From the NCBI GenBank assembly GCA_963836405.1, contig CAWIJL010000005.1, positions 124,001 to 188,000 of the forward strand: 64,000 bases of DNA, read 5' to 3'. This document shows, piece by piece, positions 62,172 to 64,000 of this stretch. Origin of the DNA: CAWIJJ01 sp963836405. Lineage in GTDB: Bacteria > Acidobacteriota > Terriglobia > Bryobacterales > Bryobacteraceae. The notes beneath the pieces are model-generated. The model saw only the letters and a program-made list of their open reading frames with translations. It was not told the DNA's origin and ran no database searches. A program made the translations under genes and the position numbers. Position 1 is the stretch's first letter. Each line of letters begins with the position of its first letter.

Positions 62172-63389
62172 GTGCGCGCCCTAGCAACCGTGCTTTTTCT
62201 CCTCCCGGCGTTCGGCCAGCCGCTCTTCGTCGGCGCCGCCAGGGTGGACATCACTCCCTCCAGCCCGGTGGCATTGATGGGCTACTCCAACCCGGAGCAG
62301 CGCCTCTCGGAAGGTGTCCACGACCGGCTCTACGCCCGCGCCGTCGCGTTTCGCAGCGGGTCCAAGCGGCTGGTGCTGCTCTCTTGCGACCTCGCCGGCT
62401 TCCAGGTCGTGCCCGTCCTCTATTTTCAGAAGGACATCTTCGCCCGCTTCGGCCTGGCCGAGGACGAGTTCATCTTCTGCGGCACCCATACGCACAGCGC
62501 GCCCATGGTGTTCCTTAACCGCACCTACCCCCATCCGAACAATTACGAATATCTCGAGAACCTGAAATCCAGGCTCGTCGAAGTGGTGGGCAAAGCCTTG
62601 CAAAGCGCCGTGCCGGGCAGCATCGGAATCGGAACCGGCCTCTCCGGCGTGGGCGCGAACCGCCGCCTCCCCGTCGACGGCCGCATCGTCATGGCGCGGA
62701 ATCCCGAAGGCGCCATGGACCGCGAAGTCCAGGTGCTGAAAGTGGCCGCCGCCGGTGGGCGCCCGCTCGCTTCGCTGTTCGCCTACGCCTGCCACTCCCG
62801 CTCGCTGAACGGCCGCAACCGCCTGGTCAGCGGCGATGTGTTCGGCATCGCCGAACAGTTCGTCGAAGCGTCGCTCGGGCGCGCCATCATCGCCCCCGCC
62901 TTCGCCGGCGCCTCGGGCGATATCGATCCCTGGTACGTGGTGGACGGCTTCGACGCCGAACCCGGACAACTGCCGAAGACGGTCGAACTCGGAAACCGCC
63001 TGGGCGAAGAAGTGGTGCGGGTCTTCCACGGCATCACCGGCATGACCCGGAACGGCCCCATCCGCACCCGTGCCGAACGCCTCGCGGTGCCGGCAAAAGT
63101 GAAGGACTCGGCGAAGAGCGTCTGGATCGCCGCCGCGCGGGTCGGCGACGCCGCTTTTCTCGCGCTCGATTGCGAAGCCCTGGTGGCGGTCGGAACCGCC
63201 ATCAAGGCCCGTTCGCCCTTCCCCAAGACCTTCCTGCTGACCAACTGCAACGGCGGCTCGGGATACCTTCCCCCTGCTGAACTGTTTCCCGAAGGCGGCT
63301 ACGAGGTGGACCTGAGCGGCTTCGCGCCGGAAGCGGCGGCGAAGGTCGTGGACCGCGCCGTCGAACTGCTCAGGGAAGTGAAGCGGTAG
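62172..63389 (+). CDS. Neutral/alkaline non-lysosomal ceramidase-like protein, exported
   Basis: A 405-residue secreted protein; the GTG at 62172 begins a signal peptide (ALATVLFLLPAFGQ). The opening FVGAARVDITPSSPVALMGYSN, followed by LYARAVAF and LLSCDLAGFQ, and the zinc-site motif GTHTHSAP are hallmarks of the neutral ceramidase N-terminal domain, as is ACHSRSLNGRNRLVSGD. Full ceramidases hydrolyse the N-acyl bond of sphingolipids; many bacterial proteins with only this domain have unknown substrates. The C-terminal immunoglobulin-like domain of full-length ceramidases is missing, so this is a short form. It ends 20 bases inside the convergent amidohydrolase gene. Confidence 0.85.
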   Translation: MRALATVLFLLPAFGQPLFVGAARVDITPSSPVALMGYSNPEQRLSEGVHDRLYARAVAFRSGSKRLVLLSCDLAGFQVVPVLYFQKDIFARFGLAEDEFIFCGTHTHSAPMVFLNRTYPHPNNYEYLENLKSRLVEVVGKALQSAVPGSIGIGTGLSGVGANRRLPVDGRIVMARNPEGAMDREVQVLKVAAAGGRPLASLFAYACHSRSLNGRNRLVSGDVFGIAEQFVEASLGRAIIAPAFAGASGDIDPWYVVDGFDAEPGQLPKTVELGNRLGEEVVRVFHGITGMTRNGPIRTRAERLAVPAKVKDSAKSVWIAAARVGDAAFLALDCEALVAVGTAIKARSPFPKTFLLTNCNGGSGYLPPAELFPEGGYEVDLSGFAPEAAAKVVDRAVELLREVKR

Positions 63390-64000
63390 CGTCCCTGCCG
63401 CCGATCACCGTCATGCGCACCCGGGCTTCGCGAATCCGGCTCACCGGCAGGCTCGTGAAATCGCGGTCGAAAACGACGAAATCGGCCAGCTTGCCCGGCT
63501 CGAGCGACCCCTTTTCCTTCTCCATGAACTCGGCCCACGCGGCATCCACGGTATAGGCGCGCAGCGCCTCGTCCAGCGTCAGGCGCGTGCCGTCCGGCGC
63601 GGCGCGCTCGAGCGCCATCTGTAAGGATTCGAGCGTGGGGAAGGCGCCGTTCAGCCACGGTGACGAGTCCGTCCCGAACGCGATCCGCACGCCCGCCTGC
63701 AACATCGCCCGGCACGGAAACAGGTTCAGGGGCGGGGGCTCGCCCGCCGCCGTACGCAGGTCGGTATGCGCCAGCAGCGGCGGCTGCCAGCTCGCCAGTG
63801 CCCCGGCCCGTGCCATCAGCGCGATTTCCGATGCCGGCATGTCGTGCGCGTGCTCCACGCGGAAGCGCGGATCGCGCAATCCCTGCTCCGCGCGCACCCG
63901 CTCGAAAACCGTGAGCAGTGTGTGCAACTCCGCCGTGCTGCCCACGTGCACCATCACCTGCAACCCCGCCCGCGACGCCCCCGAGACCCAGCGGTAGTAA
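63370..64000 (-). CDS. Amidohydrolase family 3 (YtcJ-like), C-terminal part, cut by window edge
   Basis: The last 210 residues of a metal-dependent amidohydrolase: HVGSTAELHTLLTVFERV, FRVEHAHDMPASEIALMAR, ALASWQPPLLAHTDLRT, RIAFGTDSSPWLNGAFPTLESLQMALER and the end GSLEPGKLADFVVFDRDF. These are metal-binding HxH-like and Asp motifs of family 3 amidohydrolases, which hydrolyse amide, ester or lactam-type bonds (YtcJ subgroup). The frame is open to the window edge, so the start and the first metal ligands lie outside. It converges with, and overlaps by 20 bases, the neutral-ceramidase-like gene. Confidence 0.88.
   Translation of the reverse strand, partial: YYRWVSGASRAGLQVMVHVGSTAELHTLLTVFERVRAEQGLRDPRFRVEHAHDMPASEIALMARAGALASWQPPLLAHTDLRTAAGEPPPLNLFPCRAMLQAGVRIAFGTDSSPWLNGAFPTLESLQMALERAAPDGTRLTLDEALRAYTVDAAWAEFMEKEKGSLEPGKLADFVVFDRDFTSLPVSRIREARVRMTVIGGRDATASLP

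Overview
The window looks like a chromosomal stretch from a GC-rich, soil-type acidobacterium of the Solibacter/Bryobacter kind. The evidence is lineage-typical families: a TIGR03435-type secreted protein, a von Willebrand factor A (VWA) protein ending in a TIGR03437-type domain, paired winged-helix/TolB propeller regulators, a regulator with the acidobacterial N-terminal DNA-binding module, carboxypeptidase-regulatory-like secreted proteins, and the 'TGPRTPEGKAR' family. This is inferred from protein families; no rRNA gene is present.

Layout. 1-3.3 kb: a large enzyme gene, probably PPi-type PEP carboxykinase, with about 14 frame changes in its first 2.4 kb. 3.5-9 kb: a secreted metalloprotease-like protein and a tandem pair of winged-helix/TolB membrane regulators with a decayed third copy. 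9-14 kb: central sugar metabolism (lactonase, class II fructose-bisphosphate aldolase, frameshifted phosphoglucomutase) and an M48 protease. 14-18.4 kb: a giant CheB-CheR-PAS-histidine kinase-REC protein. 18.8-20.2 kb: a graveyard of toxin-antitoxin and phage-like relics around an intact HigA and a DUF433 gene. 20.2-24.1 kb: the conserved tesA / ybbA-ybbP divergent module. 24.2-27.6 kb: a small basic protein, an amylo-alpha-1,6-glucosidase-type enzyme and a PRC-barrel protein.

27.7-33.9 kb: the most interesting locus. It is a tightly coupled four-gene operon encoding an FkbH-like glyceryl loader fused to a carrier protein, a GT4 glycosyltransferase, a GT4 fused to a type II thioesterase, and a D-2-hydroxyacid dehydrogenase. 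There is no ketosynthase, adenylation or condensation domain. It looks like a minimal assembly line in which a C3 glyceryl unit is loaded on a carrier and combined with sugars. 34-36.4 kb: a Gfo/Idh/MocA oxidoreductase and TIGR03435 genes. 36.4-37.5 kb: small relics, including a tRNA-like fold. 37.5-40.7 kb: a second unusual operon, with a TusA-like/ferritin-like di-iron fusion, a signal-less PhnD-type binding protein and an acyl-CoA dehydrogenase-like flavoprotein. 41-44.5 kb: an ABC-2 exporter with a frameshifted ATPase, a broken AAA ATPase and a BrnT toxin relic. 44.6-49.8 kb: a TGPRTPEGKAR-family protein, a dual-kinase hybrid sensor with a coupled receiver, and a YceI protein. 49.8-60 kb: secreted and surface proteins (a regulator with a probable propeller sensor, a 1.4-kaa VWA protein with an internal duplication, a phosphodiesterase, a thioredoxin-like chimera, a carboxypeptidase-regulatory-like protein). 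60-62 kb: gene relics and a degenerate ISAzo13-type transposase. 62.2-64 kb: a neutral-ceramidase-like protein and a truncated amidohydrolase.

The sequence quality is uneven. Most genes are intact, including frames over 4 kb, yet several conserved genes carry single-base frameshifts with no loss of protein sequence. Some of these are probably assembly errors rather than true pseudogenes.
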